Source of the DNA: Paragorgia papillata | Taxonomy: Eukaryota; Cnidaria; Anthozoa; Scleralcyonacea; Coralliidae | Assembly (NCBI GenBank): GCA_035771165.1 | Contig: JAWNZC010000372.1 | Coordinates: 186,001 to 250,000, forward strand | Direction of reading: 5' to 3' | Length of the DNA stretch: 64,000 nucleotides | Shown: positions 45,577 through 56,749 of the stretch, piece after piece | Layout: each line of letters starts with the position of its first letter | Numbering within the stretch: position 1 is the first letter of the stretch | Notes under the pieces: model-generated | What the model saw: the letters and a program-made list of their open reading frames with translations, nothing else | Told to the model about the DNA's origin: nothing | Database searches by the model: none | Program-made: the position numbers and the translations under genes

Positions 45577-48540
45577 GTAATTTTTGCGTGGCGAAGTATT
45601 ATTAAGAGAACATTGTAGAAGAGAGGGAATGTATAGTACTGGGTACTTCTACCTTAATTCCTCTTAAGTTATTTTTAGATCAGCGATAAGCCAATCATCA
45701 AACGATATTAATAACAAGTGATACTTATCGTGATTTTTGCGTGGTGGTTTACACGTTACTTTGCAAAAACAAAATGGGGGACAAAAGTCATAGGAGCGAA
45801 GGACATTTTGTCGAAAAATTGCATTACGAAAAAGTTTTACTGAAGGTTTTAATTGAAGACAGTCAAGACTCCTCTATACCAGAAAAAAAGTTGTTTGATC
45901 CTTTTGAAATGCTCGTGTGATAAAAATAATTGGTCTTTTGGATTGGACATCTAATGAACATCTAATGTAATTTTTTACTGCGCAAGGATTACCTCGCGAA
46001 ATCTAAAAAATATCTCAAGAAGAATTTACTATATGTTACTATACATTCGCTCTCTTACTTTATGTTCTCTTGATATTTTTTGGGAACTTTTAGTTTAAAT
46101 GGAAGAGCGTTTATGGAATGTAGCAATTGTAGGCATTACTCTGCACTTTTTTTTTGAAAATTCACGAAGATATTAGCAAAAAAAACATTTTCTCATCTTT
46201 TTATATTTTATCCAAAATTTTATCCTCGGGTTTTATCCAAATAAACCCCTCAGGGCCTGCAGCCTTCGGGCTGTATTTGGCTTAAAGCCTTGGTTCTCGG
46301 TATTTGTCCTATACTTAAGCATTTGTATAATTTGTTTACACCGAAAGTAGTTGAGACATGTAAATGGTGATTACATTCCAAAGAAAGAGAGCTATCGTAA
46401 AAACTTGTCAGTTTTTACACACCATGCAGGGTCTCTAGTCTCGCACATCTAGTAATTATTGTAATTAAGTTATATACCTCTGATGTTAGCTATATACGGC
46501 CCCTCGGGTATGTATCTGGCATATAGCCTACATCCTCGGTATATAAGGCCTAAAAAAAATATCCTGTGGTTCCTATTTCATGTCCTCAAAAAAGAAGGGT
46601 AGGTAGGTCGGATAAAAGTTTTGTTTTTAAAATTTTTTGGGGGGTTGACATTGGTCAGCAATGGCCATGTGTGTGATCAGTTGGCCATTGCTACAACACA
46701 AAAATATTTCAAGAAGCAGCTAAATGTTAACAGTTTATTCATGTAGAACTGTCACTGTTATTAATACATAAATAATGTACTCATGAAATAAGACTTTGAC
46801 AACTATTAAAGGAGTTCATATATATACCAAAAGATGTCCAGCACAAGTGTTCGTCCCGTGCTACTTCACTCTTACAATCACTCGTGGGAATTTAAAAAGA
46901 AAGAAAAAAATTTAAAAAAAACACATTTATGCCATATATTATATAATTAGTTGACAAGATAATTTTTGCCGTTTACTTGACTCCAATTAGCCAAACTGGT
47001 AAATACTAATCTCTTGCCGTTAAATTTTCCTCTGCTCACTGCTCAAATGCTTTTGTCACCACAAACATTGCCAATTCAGTTACGTTGTCTTTTTACCTTC
47101 GGTTTCTTCGTTGTTGACAAATAGCAATCGGTTCTGTTCGAGATGAAAAACGGTTTGCTTTGATTTTCTATTCAATTTTCTCTCTATAGAATTAGGTATT
47201 ATTAAATATATACCATGCACTTAATTAAGTCTTTGCCGGCTTTAATTTGAACAGCCACAGGAAACTGACATCTATTTCACCTTTTGTTCCTTAGGTCACA
47301 ATTTGTCTGTATCTTTTTCGGTCTGCATTTATCGCAATTTTTCGGCTTTCGCCGTAGTTTGAAGCTGTGTTTATTGTTACCTCAGCTCTTCTTGCTGTCA
47401 CATCTCTTCCTAGGTTTTTTTTTTTCCCCTTTTTCCACGGTATTAAAGATGAACATTACCAGTTACCAGTGCCCAAAAATTGCAACCGCGCAGGTGAACA
47501 CCCATCCAAACATACATCAGATATCGCTCAAACTGAATTCGCATTTCAGCACGCGTGTAAAGTGGGCTCCACGCATGTCGAGATTAGCACCCTCACCGGG
47601 CCTTCGGCCCTACGCCTGGGCTCGGGGATAAATTATCCTAAAAAAAATTGTCCCAAACCTCCCCCTTCCACCGAGTGATATAGCCACTTCGTTAATAACA
47701 CTCTCAACTTGCGAGTTTTGACTTTCGAGTCTCTATTCTCGTGAGCTTTAATATTGCCATCAAAAAGCCTGTAGAACACTAGACGAGGTTAGACAGTATA
47801 TGCGACTTTTGACGTCTCACGTGAATAAAGCGAAGTGTTTTTAATCTACCGAAACTTCGAAGAGTGAAGCAATCTGTAAGTTTTGAGTGCAATTTTGGAA
47901 ACAACATACACTCACGAGTTTTTCCAAGATCTCAGATAACACTCGACGTTTGGATGCGTGCTATTTTGATAGTCTTTGAAATACTCACTCGCGTATGTTG
48001 TTTTTTTTGTCAAATTGCACTAAAAATTATGCTATTACCTATACGAATTTACCAGAAATATTAACAAATTATTTTGTAACTAATAATCAAATTCATTAGC
48101 GCAACACAAGAAATCCATCTAAACTTCATAAATCTTACGGGTCAAGTCATTTTGCGGACTGCGATCGAACACGTGCGGGCCAAGCTATCTAAGCAGCTTG
48201 CTTTTGCATCATGCAAAAACATGGCGACAGCATAAAAATGCTCTTAGTTAATGTCGAAAGCATTTTTTGATAAACTAGTGTAGTAAAATGCACTGCTATT
48301 TGAGATTTTATTATTATTTTTTTGTACTGTTCGATCCGGTCCTTTTTAAAGACTTAAACTGATACATTAGAGTTGAATACCGAGAACGGAGTCTGTAGAC
48401 CATATACACCCCGAGGGCCATAGACCCCGGGGGATGGGGTGAAACAGCACCAATCGTAAGGTCTTCTGCTATTGGTCCAGATGCTATTCAACTATTGGCT
48501 AGCCATAACCCAACCCTAACCCTAACCAATCAAAACGAAT
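45577..48540. other. Intron 2 of the Death-TIR gene, first part
   Basis: Mostly unassigned AT-rich sequence. A 3'-end-like fragment (47540-47632: CACGCGTGTAAAG...GGGCCTTCGGCCC...GGGCTCGGGG) is a solo end of the family seen at 16426-19082, repeated at 53035-53140. Telomere-like CCCTAACCCTAACC at 48512-48526 is only two units. Confidence 0.4.
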
Positions 48541-48642
48541 TCCTTAACTATTAACTAGAAATAAATGAAACCTCATCCGCTTTTACATGCTTTTTTTGAA
48601 ACACCCCCCACCCACCCCATGATTAAAATAAGCACTCCTGAT

Positions 48643-50046
48643 ATACAGCCAATATAAAAACAAACAGATATAAGAACAAATGATAATCCTCAGAATAATT
48701 ATAGAATTTATAGATAGGATGACTAAACTCATTTAATGAAAGTTGAAAAAGCAAAACTTCATTATTAGATTTCATTATTAAATTCTGGTTGTAGAAATAT
48801 TAATATTGTTTTTAGGAGGTTTCAAAAGGGATTATTTTTAGCAAGCGTTTAAATGGCCTCCCTATATGCATACATGTTTTGCAAAGGCAGAATTAAAAAC
48901 TAACAAACAGCTCAAAAATTACATTTATTACTAAACTACATCGACCTAAACTACATCGACCTTGTATTCTCTAATATAATTTTAAAGTTCTGAGACGAAA
49001 CTGCGAAGAATTACGAGACGAGTCAGACGATGGATGTTTGTTTGGCGACGAAGCGACAATAATAATAGTTTTAACTTGTAAATTGTCGGGATTTTTGCTG
49101 TTTTGAATTATTTCATGTGTTCAATTATATTTTGGGTCTGTCGTATATAATTATGTGTTACAGAACGTCGAGAAATCGATTAAACAAGTTAGCAACGTGC
49201 ACACTATTTGAAATTTTACTGTTTTTAAACTAACCAATCAGATGACGAGTTTCATCGGAGTTTTCCAGAGCCTCTGATTCTTGGTAGTAGCCAAAAGGAT
49301 CGCAGGCGCTGGGTACGAGATTGGGAAACTCCGATGAAAAAGACCCCAAAATTGGGTTTTTCTTCCCAGTCCTCTGGTTCCCAGTTTCCTATAATTTGTT
49401 ACTGTCATCGACGATCTTTAGCTTGTTCGAAGACCAAGGAAAATATTTGTTTACCGATCAAGAATGGCCCAGTATGTTTTACAAAGCTCTTGACAAAGCG
49501 CTACAATACAAATGGTCTTCCTTAGCTTTTCTCTAAATCGTCAACTGGGCGATTTAACGAGAGTGTTTTATATGTCCGCGTCGCCGTCGGCACTCGGCAG
49601 TGATCGGCTCAGCCGCTCAGGTAAGGAATTGTACTTTCTGTCAGGAATTTTGGCTAAACTACATCGACCTTGTATTCTCTAATATAATTTTAAAGTTCTG
49701 AGACGGAACTGCGAAGAATTACGAGACGAGTCAGACGATGGACGTTTGTTTGGCGACGAAGCAGGAGAATAATAATAGTTCTAACTTGTATAAACTATAT
49801 AATAGTTCTAACTTTTTGCTGTTTTTAATTATTTCATGTGTTCAATTGTATTTTGGGTCTATCGTGTATAATTATGTGTTACAAAACGTCGAGAAATCGA
49901 TTAAACAAGTTAGCAACGTGCACATTATTTGAAATTTTACTGTTTTTAAACTAACCAATCAGATGACAAGTTTCATCGGAGTTTCCCAGAGCCTCTGATC
50001 CTTGGTAATGACCAAAAGGATCGCAGGCTCTGGGTACGAGATTGGA
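48643..50046. repeat. Repeat cluster: inverted copy of the 36448 repeat and a direct duplication
   Basis: 48643-48922 is the inverted copy of 36448-36705. 48949-49325 and 49654-50046 are direct copies of about 380 bp sharing ACTACATCGACCTTGTATTC, CGTCGAGAAATCGATTAAAC and AAAAGGATCGCAGG. Between them lies 330 bp without a gene. In one frame the copies read LRRNCEELRDESDDG, perhaps a fossil exon. Confidence 0.6.
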
Positions 50047-50186
50047 TTTAATACTGAACGGATTTAGTTTTCTTCATCGCTAGTCACCAGTGCCCAACTA
50101 TTCTTATCGCGTAACGTCGTGCCGAACCACTGACCTATATATATAACTGGACTGCGTGCTCCTATTACCTTTGAGTTAGGAAACGT

Positions 50187-50705
50187 CAACCTCGTACCCA
50201 GGGCCTTCTCTGCTTTCAAAATGGCGAGAAGAGAAGACTCTGGCAAAGGCTGGTCACGTGATTCCCAAATACTCCACGATTCTTGGAGTATTTGGTCACG
50301 TGGACAATTTGGGCTTCGCCTGTCCTGGAGGGAGCGGTTGATTCGGTTCTTATAAACGTCAAGATTGTTGCAAGTCCAGTAACGTTAAATTCAAGCGGTA
50401 AATTAGATATATTTCAAAATTTACGACATTTGCTGGATAATTCATATTTGTTGCCGTCAATCGCCAGAAATGAAGCCGAAGGCGACGAGCGATCACAAAC
50501 TGATAAACAGAAACCCGCTCTGCGGTTACGTACAGGTACTGAATTGTTGTATCTGTTGATTTATACTCAAACGACATATTCGAATCAGCTATCCTGAGTG
50601 AGTCACTCATCAAAATATTCCAAAATTATAGGTGTAACGTGACCAGCCTTTGCCAGGGTCTTCTCTCCGCCCCGCCATTTTGAGAAGGCCCTGGGTACGA
50701 GGTTG
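50187..50705. mobile_element. MULE-like MITE with ends CAACCTCGTACCCAGG
   Basis: Inverted ends CAACCTCGTACCCAGGGCCT and the inverse ending CCTGGGTACGAGGTTG, followed in both arms by CCAGCCTTTGCCAG or its inverse. AGGAAACGT (left) and AGGAAAGTG (right) may be a degraded 9-bp duplication. Confidence 0.6.
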
Positions 50706-51200
50706 AGGAAAGTGTCCCCAAAAAATCAAAATGGCGGCATTCATGGGTCGCTGACCGATACCTAACAACCGGACTGGTGACACATGTTTTTAAAACTCAG
50801 TCGAATTTATGTTATTTAGTAACTCGATAAAGTCTTCATATTTATAGAAGATGAAAGCTTTCTGACTGACGGGTTTTGACGGTCTTCCACTGTCCCAGTC
50901 TGATATATATAGTTTGTCGTCCGGCATTCTTGTTTCAACGACGGGAAAATAGACGGACGAACTCGCCCTTTACCGGATTTTAAAACACCTGACAACTGAT
51001 GAGTTTCTCATCTGCTATTAACACTTGGAAAAGGTTGATAAAGACACTCTAAGAAGAACTCGGTACGCCTCGCTTCTTTACGATTTTCTCGTGATCTTCA
51101 GCGATTCTTTATAGAGCTAACGACTTCATAAAACGAAATGTTTGTAGATTTTCATGACCATCATGTGTATTGACAGTGTTTATACTTTATTTTATTGCCA
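50706..51200. other. Unassigned intronic stretch
   Basis: No gene or repeat recognised. Confidence 0.4.
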
Positions 51201-51213
51201 CGTCTTTAATTCA

Positions 51214-51399
51214 ACAATCGAAATATTCTAAGGTTAGCTATACTGCCGAAACAGAGAACGTAGGAGTCTAACGTTTCGAGCGAAGGCCCTTCGCTCGAAA
51301 TGTTAGACTCCTACGTTCTCTGTTTCGGCAGTATATCTAACCTTACTATACTTCGATTGTTTCTTTCAACACTGCCTACGCAGCACGCTACTTTTATTT
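51214..51399. mobile_element. Penelope-type insertion with 13-bp target duplication, copy 3
   Basis: CGTCTTTAATTCA occurs on both sides (51201-51213, 51400-51412). The insertion is an inverted pair centred near 51288: each arm has CTGCCGAAACAGAGAACGTA or its inverse and the 3' half of the hammerhead core (CGCTCGAAA). The CTGA half is missing from both arms. It ends with the same CACTGCCTACGCAGCACGCT tail as the copy at 25498. Confidence 0.65.
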
Positions 51400-51412
51400 C
51401 GTCTTTAATTCA

Positions 51413-52030
51413 GGCTGCTAGAAAGCTACAACAGTAACTGTCTAGGAATATTACTAGAAGTTACTATCGCAAGGAAAGTGCTGCCTGAAGGACGAAATGG
51501 AGTCCTAATATGCTACTGAAAAATTCTGGATACACTCTGATTTTATACTTATAGTATAGTACAGTAGGTCAACACCAGGGCCTGGCAGCCACGAACAGGA
51601 GTGGTGCAGTGCAGAGTCATGTTGCTTCAAGGTTGCTAGTAGCAGTAACTTTCACTTGCTAGGGTCAGAAGACCCACTTACTAAATTAAATTTTTCTCAA
51701 ATGACCTTCAGGCAGGAAAGATTAAACATTGAGAATTAAGATTTTCTGGTGCCGGCTATAGTAATAATTATACATATTTTTTATATATCAAATCAACAAA
51801 CAGCCATGTACATATGCAGATAGATCAATGGGACAAAACAAATAGAAAATATATTTTTCTTTAAAAATAACAGGAACAATAACATGATTAATAGTTTGCA
51901 AGACGATAGTGTTCTGAATGTTAGACTACACAGTCAGCAGTTCCACATCTATCAATTTGTATGTTTGGGTATCATTATGGTAAATATTTGTCTCAATGGA
52001 TAAAGAAACAACAGTTGGAAAGTTGTTCAA
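51413..52030. other. Unassigned intronic stretch
   Basis: AT-rich; nothing recognised. Confidence 0.4.
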
Positions 52031-52039
52031 CGACAACAA

Positions 52040-52462
52040 TTATTCACGTGGGATGAGACCATTATTGTAGGCATTCAGGTACATCTTGTCTCCTTCAACT
52101 AAGACATGGTCGATGATTGTCGAGTCCCATTTATCGACTGAAATAGCTTGTGCTGTCAACAGCGCTGATAAACTCATGAAAGAGCACTGCCTTCCTCGAG
52201 AATCGCCACTGAAACGTTCATGGCCTTGATGAATACTTCCCCGTGAAAGTAAAGACATATTTATGAATTGTTCTTACCGTGAATTTCCTGACAAAGAAGA
52301 CAAAGCTGAACTTCTTTGAAAATATCTTAGAAAACGTGAAGCGTGTGAGGCTATCAGCCGAACATGCGCCCTAAGCCACTTTAGAGAATCTAGAGATTGC
52401 GCAATTGCCGACACATCCACATCCAAAAATCCAAGGAGATCGAGATATTGTCGACTATACAT
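52040..52462 (-). pseudogene. Fragment of a transposon-encoded cysteine-protease-like protein (possibly Helitron)
   Basis: Two adjoining minus-strand frames. The second (52258-52040) reads GSIHQGHERFSGDSRGRQCS, then FMSLSALLTAQAISVDKW and VEGDKMYLNAYNNGLIP. A Gly-rich run before a Cys, then a W and a GDxxY motif, resembles herpes-tegument/OTU-type protease domains that metazoan Helitrons and related elements carry. The first frame (52462-52274) is unrecognised and separated by a stop. It lies antisense in intron 2 of the Death-TIR gene, with no helicase nearby, so it is a dead piece. Confidence 0.4.
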
Positions 52463-52499
52463 AGCTCGGCCAAAATACTGGGCACGAGTGAACGCAAAG

Positions 52500-52985
52500 G
52501 CACGTCAAGATTAGTGTTGCTGCCCCCTGACGGGGGCAGCAATTATTATTGTAGTTCAGAACTACAATGAGACTCTTATCATGAAAACGTCCAGGGCCGC
52601 TCATCAACAAACATAAATAATATACCCATGTATATTATTTCAAATAATCCAGCAGGCCTCAGTGAGTCGTCAGTCGAGATATCAATGACCAACCGTACAT
52701 GCATTAACTCTTTCCTGTCCGAATTGGTCTTTAGTATTTTATTCTGGCTGACGCTGGACGACTTTATCCACCTCTGGGGAAGCCCTCGCACAGGAACGAT
52801 TTCTAAACTATCTCTCTAACTCTTTCCTGTCCGAATTGGTCTTTAGCTCAGTTCTGGGGAAGCCCTCGCACAGGAACGAGTTATTAATAAAGTAAGAAAA
52901 TCGCTTTGTATTTACATAAATATTATTTTTTCCTGCGATAAGTACATGTCAGTGGTCGCTACCATTAGCAGAAGGAACCGTAAAT
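52500..52985. repeat. Small local duplications
   Basis: AACTCTTTCCTGTCCGAATT...GGGGAAGCCCTCGCACAGG occurs twice (52707-52799 and 52817-52879), a direct duplication. A CTGACGGGGGCAGC hairpin lies at 52521-52542. Confidence 0.6.
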
Positions 52986-53034
52986 GCCGCCATTTTGAAA
53001 GTGAAAATGGGGACACATTTTTTGCCAGTACCCT

Positions 53035-53140
53035 CGCTTTTTATGCACGCGTGTAAAATGGACTCCACGCGTGTCGAGATTAGCACCCTCACCGGGCTCC
53101 GGGCCTTCGGCCCTGGCCTACGCCCGGGCTCGGGGATTAT
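53035..53140. repeat. Solo end of the GGGCTCGGGGAT repeat family
   Basis: CACGCGTGTAAAATGGACTC, then GTGTCGAGATTAGCACCCTC and a GGGCCTTCGGCCC hairpin, ending GGGCTCGGGGAT. Nearly identical to 47540-47632 and related to the ends of 16426-19082. Confidence 0.65.
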
Positions 53141-53350
53141 AATATCAATTAGCGTCTGGATCAATATGTATTTAACTGATCTATTTACTAATTTAGGAGG
53201 TTTTCTAAAAAAATCAATTACTGAATGTGAGAAATCATGGTCTGTGTAAAGACTGACAAATTAAAAAAAACAACTATAGAAGATACGCTCAGAGTTAGAA
53301 CAACTTGATTTTGACCGTTTAGAAGGATCTAAAATTCGCAGCCGTGCTCG

Positions 53351-53475
53351 ACAAACAAACAAACAAACAAACAAACAAACAAACAAACAAAAACACAAAC
53401 ACAAACAAACAAACAAACAAACAAACAAACAAACAAACAAACAAACAAACAAACAAACAAACAAACAAACAAACA
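53351..53475. repeat. (AAAC)n microsatellite
   Basis: About 30 units with one interruption near 53390. Confidence 0.95.
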
Positions 53476-53751
53476 GGTAACAAAGACAGAATAGATGCCT
53501 GACATTCAGGACACTCAACAACGTGGTAAAGCGTCGTTAAGCTTGGGACCATAACTTTGGTTTTCTTCTTAAAAACGGGGAAAGTTTGGCTGTTTGATCT
53601 TATGATTTTTATGATCTTATTTTATCACTGGCTATTGTAAAAATTAGCGCTGACGCTAACCCAGAGGCGGAAACGCTAACCTATAAAAGCCCAACAGAAA
53701 AGTAAGAAGAATTTTACAAAAACAAACTATGAAACCGAAAAATCAAAATAT

Positions 53752-53912
53752 GCAACTCAAACTCAAACTCAAACTCAACCTCCAACCCCCACTCGAACTC
53801 GAAGTCCAACCTCCACTCCAACTCCAAACCCCACTCCATCTCGAACTCCAACCCCCCACTCAAACTCCAACTCCAACCCCCCACTCAAACTCAAACTCCA
53901 ACCCCCCTCAAT
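53752..53912. repeat. CTCAAA/CTCCAA hexamer tract
   Basis: Pyrimidine-biased degenerate hexamers (ACTCAAACTCAAA, CCAACTCCAACCCC). An ATG upstream opens a frame through it, but the protein is simple repeat. Confidence 0.85.
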
Positions 53913-54097
53913 GTATGTATTCTATACACTCGAAATTTTCCTTCACCAAAATTACACATAACGTTTTGATGTAGATCTAGGTTGGCCTCTTTTAACGTTT
54001 GTGTTTTAAGCTTGTTTTTGTAATTGTCTTGATCGATGTTTGTTTGTCTTTGCGTGCCAATGTTCATACCCTTTGGTGGTTTTTTTTACTTTATCAG

Positions 54098-54279
54098 ACA
54101 CAGTGGATAGTTCGCCTGCACAGGTTTTTATCTCTTATCAGTGGGATAGTCAAACCGAAGCCCAGAAGTTGAAAGAAATACTGGAAAAGAACAAACGGTC
54201 GTGTTGGATGGATGTACATCGACTCTATGGAGGCGACGAGCTTCACCCTAAGATAACCAAAGCAATAAATGATGCCAAG
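54098..54279 (+). CDS. Death-TIR adaptor exon 3: first half of the TIR domain
   Basis: Acceptor TACTTTATCAG, donor GTAAAG. It takes over one base and ends in phase 0, giving residues 124-184. After a short linker the TIR begins QVFISYQWDSQTEAQKLKEI (132-151), followed by CWMDVHRLYGGDELHPKI (159-176) and AINDAK (179-184). FISYQWD is the box 1 / beta-A strand. The WMD...GGDEL segment replaces the RDxxPG box 2 of Toll/MyD88 TIRs and is nearer to SARM1-like and other TIR_2-type domains. Confidence 0.85.
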
Positions 54280-54649
54280 GTAAAGTCACAAACTGGCCGG
54301 GGCTCGTCCCTCAACAGTATCCTAAATCATGACAAGTATTTCAGGCAAAATACACAAATTCCAGTTCCCATTTCACCCTTCAAGACCCTCTATAGAGGTA
54401 AAACCCGCAAGGTACGCTATTACCTCAAATACCAATAAGCTGCTGGTAGCTTCTTATCATTTACTACTGATGAATGAACAACCCAGTTATATTGAGATAA
54501 GTTGTATTGAGATTACTTATTAACCCATATTTACTCACACCATAAATAAATCTATACTACTAAACTTTGATTGTTTTGTAATTCTGGTATTATTACTGAA
54601 CTATGTTATAAATTGTGAAAAAAGAAAAACTTATTTGTTTGTTTGTTTT
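54280..54649. other. Intron 3, 5' part
   Basis: AT-rich without recognised features. Confidence 0.5.
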
Positions 54650-54950
54650 CATTATATTTATTTTATTTTATTTCATTTTATTTTATTTTATTTTATTTTA
54701 TTTTATTTTATTTTATTTTATTTTATTTTATTTTATTTTATTTTATTTTATTTTATTTTATTTTATTTTATTTTATTTTATTTTATTTTATTTTATTTTA
54801 TTTTATTTTATTTTATTTTATTTTATTTTTTATTTTATTTTAGTTTAGTTTATTTTAGTTTAGTTTAGTTTAGTTTAGTTTAGTTTAGTTTAGTTTGGTT
54901 TATTTTATTTTATTTTATTTTTGTTTTATTTTTATTTTGTTTCATTTTAC
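54650..54950. repeat. (TTTTA)n with (TAGTT)n microsatellite
   Basis: About 35 nearly perfect TTTTA units to 54838, then about 12 TAGTT units, then TTTTA again. All long frames across it are repeat translation. Confidence 0.95.
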
Positions 54951-54952
54951 GT

Positions 54953-55530
54953 TACGTTATGTTGCAACGTTATGTTATTACGTTAAGTTATGTTGTTACG
55001 TTATGTTGTTACAATGTGTTGTTACGGTGCGTTGTTGCGTTGTGTTGTTACGTTGCGTTGTGTTGTGTTGTTGCGTTGCGTTGTGTTGTTGCGTTGCGTT
55101 GCGTTGCGTTGTGTTGTGTTGTTGCGTTGTTGCGTTGCGTTGTTGTGTTGCATTGCGTAATGTTGCGTTGTTGCGTTGCGTTGTTACGTTGCGTTGCGTT
55201 GTTGCGTTGTGTTGTTGCATTGCGTAGTGTTGCGTTGCGTTGTTGCGTTGCGTTGCGTTGTTGCGTTGCGTTGTTGAATTGCGTTGCGTTGCGTTGTGTT
55301 GTTGCTGCGTTGTGTTGCGTTGCGTTGTGTTGCGTTGCGTTGCGTTGCGTTGCGTTGCGTTGTGTTGTGTTGTGTTGTGTTGTGTTGTGTTGTGTTGTGT
55401 TGTGTTGTGTTGTGTTGTGTTGTGTTGTTTGTGTTGTGTTGTGTTGTGTTGCGTTCCGTTGCGTAGCGTTGCTTTGTTGCGTTGCGTTGTTGCGTCGTGT
55501 TGTTGCGTTGTTGCGTTGTGTTTTATTGTT
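54953..55530. repeat. (GTTGC/GTTGT)n pentamer array
   Basis: About 110 units of GTTGY (with rare GTTAC), organised as blocks of GTTGC and a pure GTTGT block near 55364-55450. G is confined to one strand apart from the C variants. Confidence 0.95.
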
Positions 55531-55559
55531 GTCCGTTCATTAATTTGTTCGTTTGTTCA

Positions 55560-55655
55560 TTTGTTCATTCATTCATTCATTCATTCATTCATTCATTCAT
55601 TCATTCATTCATTCATTCATTCATTCATTCATTCATTCATTCATTCATTCGTTCG
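55560..55655. repeat. (TTCA)n microsatellite
   Basis: About 22 uninterrupted units. Confidence 0.95.
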
Positions 55656-56425
55656 TTTGTATTTGCTGGTTTAATATAGCAAAACGCCATGAATGTTGTA
55701 CCTGGTGTGATGCGAATTGCCACTAGTTTCATGTAACGCTGTAGCATGCTCGAAGGCTCTTGCAGGCTCTCTCCCCTTTCTTCGATCTTCCACGGACTCC
55801 ATACTATTTTGAACATCCGCCCCCATTTGGGATAAAGCCAATCAACCCATAAATACATGTTAGATGTGTGCTCGTTGGTGTGTAACTGAATAAAGCAAGT
55901 CAAACAGCATCCACCTTAATGAACAAGTTAATAACACACTTAAAAATTTGCATTTATGATTGACGTTATAAGTCAAACTGACCAATGAGAATTTTGCGTC
56001 ATGATTTAGGACGCAGATACCTAAAATTCTAGATATCTATAGCATCCGTGCGGGCTCTCTCCCTTTCTCTAATTGTCTGTATTCCCCTCCCTCTCTCCCT
56101 CCACAAGAACCAGCTCGCAGGCTAGTAACGCCGTTACAGTTTGGAGTTTTGTTTTCGTCGGTTGCATACCGTTAAAAGGTCAAACCAGTGTCAAATCAGT
56201 GTTTCAAACGCATCATACGTCTGGACAAACTATATGCTTTGGCGTGTTCTTCATGATTCATTAAAGCATATAATTCGTTTGACGCGATTGTTGATTGTTT
56301 GTTTGCTTGGTTGAACGTCGGAAATTTGATGTTATCTACCGTTTTGACATCATGTGCAAGAGGTCTATACGCCTTTAGTATAAAAAAGCTATTGTTAACC
56401 TTTGTTTCTTTCTATTTTACTGCAG
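55656..56425. other. Intron 3, 3' part
   Basis: No gene or strong repeat recognised; ends in the polypyrimidine run TTTCTATTTTACTGCAG before exon 4. Confidence 0.5.
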
Positions 56426-56665
56426 GTTATGATTTCAATTGTAACGAAAAAATATCTGGACTCCATAAATTGCCAACGTGAAGTCAGTTTGGCTTTAACA
56501 AAGAATCCAGCGACACCAGTCATACCAATTCACCTGGAAAAGGTTGACACTTCATCAAGCAAGTTGGGTACGCTTTTTGCTCCAATAGTGTACGTAAGTT
56601 GCTATGAAGGGCTTAGCGACGACAAATTGCAGGAAATTGTGGAAAGTGTTTGTAACAATTTGTAA
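56426..56665 (+). CDS. Death-TIR adaptor exon 4: second half of the TIR domain and stop
   Basis: It begins VMISIVTKKYLDSINCQREV (residues 185-204), then SLALTKNPATPVIPIHLEK and a C-terminal helix ending ESVCNNL, with TAA at 56663-56665. Glu203 in NCQREV sits where SARM1-type NADase TIRs carry their catalytic Glu (known from the family). The box 3 FW motif of Toll/MyD88 TIRs is absent. Whether the protein cleaves NAD+ or only signals cannot be told from sequence. Size (263) is near human MyD88 (296), with a shorter linker. Confidence 0.88.
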   Translation, partial: VMISIVTKKYLDSINCQREVSLALTKNPATPVIPIHLEKVDTSSSKLGTLFAPIVYVSCYEGLSDDKLQEIVESVCNNL

Positions 56666-56743
56666 ATAACACGCTAATTTTACTACTCTTTAATCTTTAT
56701 AATTATTACTTGTATTGGTTATATTCTGAAAATATATATCGTC

Positions 56744-56749
56744 AATAAA
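56744..56749 (+). terminator. Poly(A) signal of the Death-TIR gene
   Basis: AATAAA 78 bp after the stop, followed by a GT-rich stretch (TGTGTCTGTTTGCTTGT, from 56766), the normal layout of a cleavage/polyadenylation site. Confidence 0.7.

Noticed and set aside
48505..48530. Telomeric repeat (CCCTAA)
   Set aside because: Only about two units, inside otherwise ordinary sequence.
53261..53552. Minus-strand frames of repeated LFVCLFVC
   Set aside because: Translation of the (AAAC)n microsatellite.
54615..55679. Long open frames rich in FILFY, CCVVLCC and SFIH repeats, and a minus-strand frame rich in TTQRN
   Set aside because: They are translations of TTTTA, GTTGY and TTCA microsatellites within an intron.
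41883..56665. Calling the Death-TIR gene MYD88 outright
   Set aside because: The Death domain fits, but the TIR lacks the MyD88 box 2 and box 3 motifs and looks SARM1-like, so no symbol was assigned.
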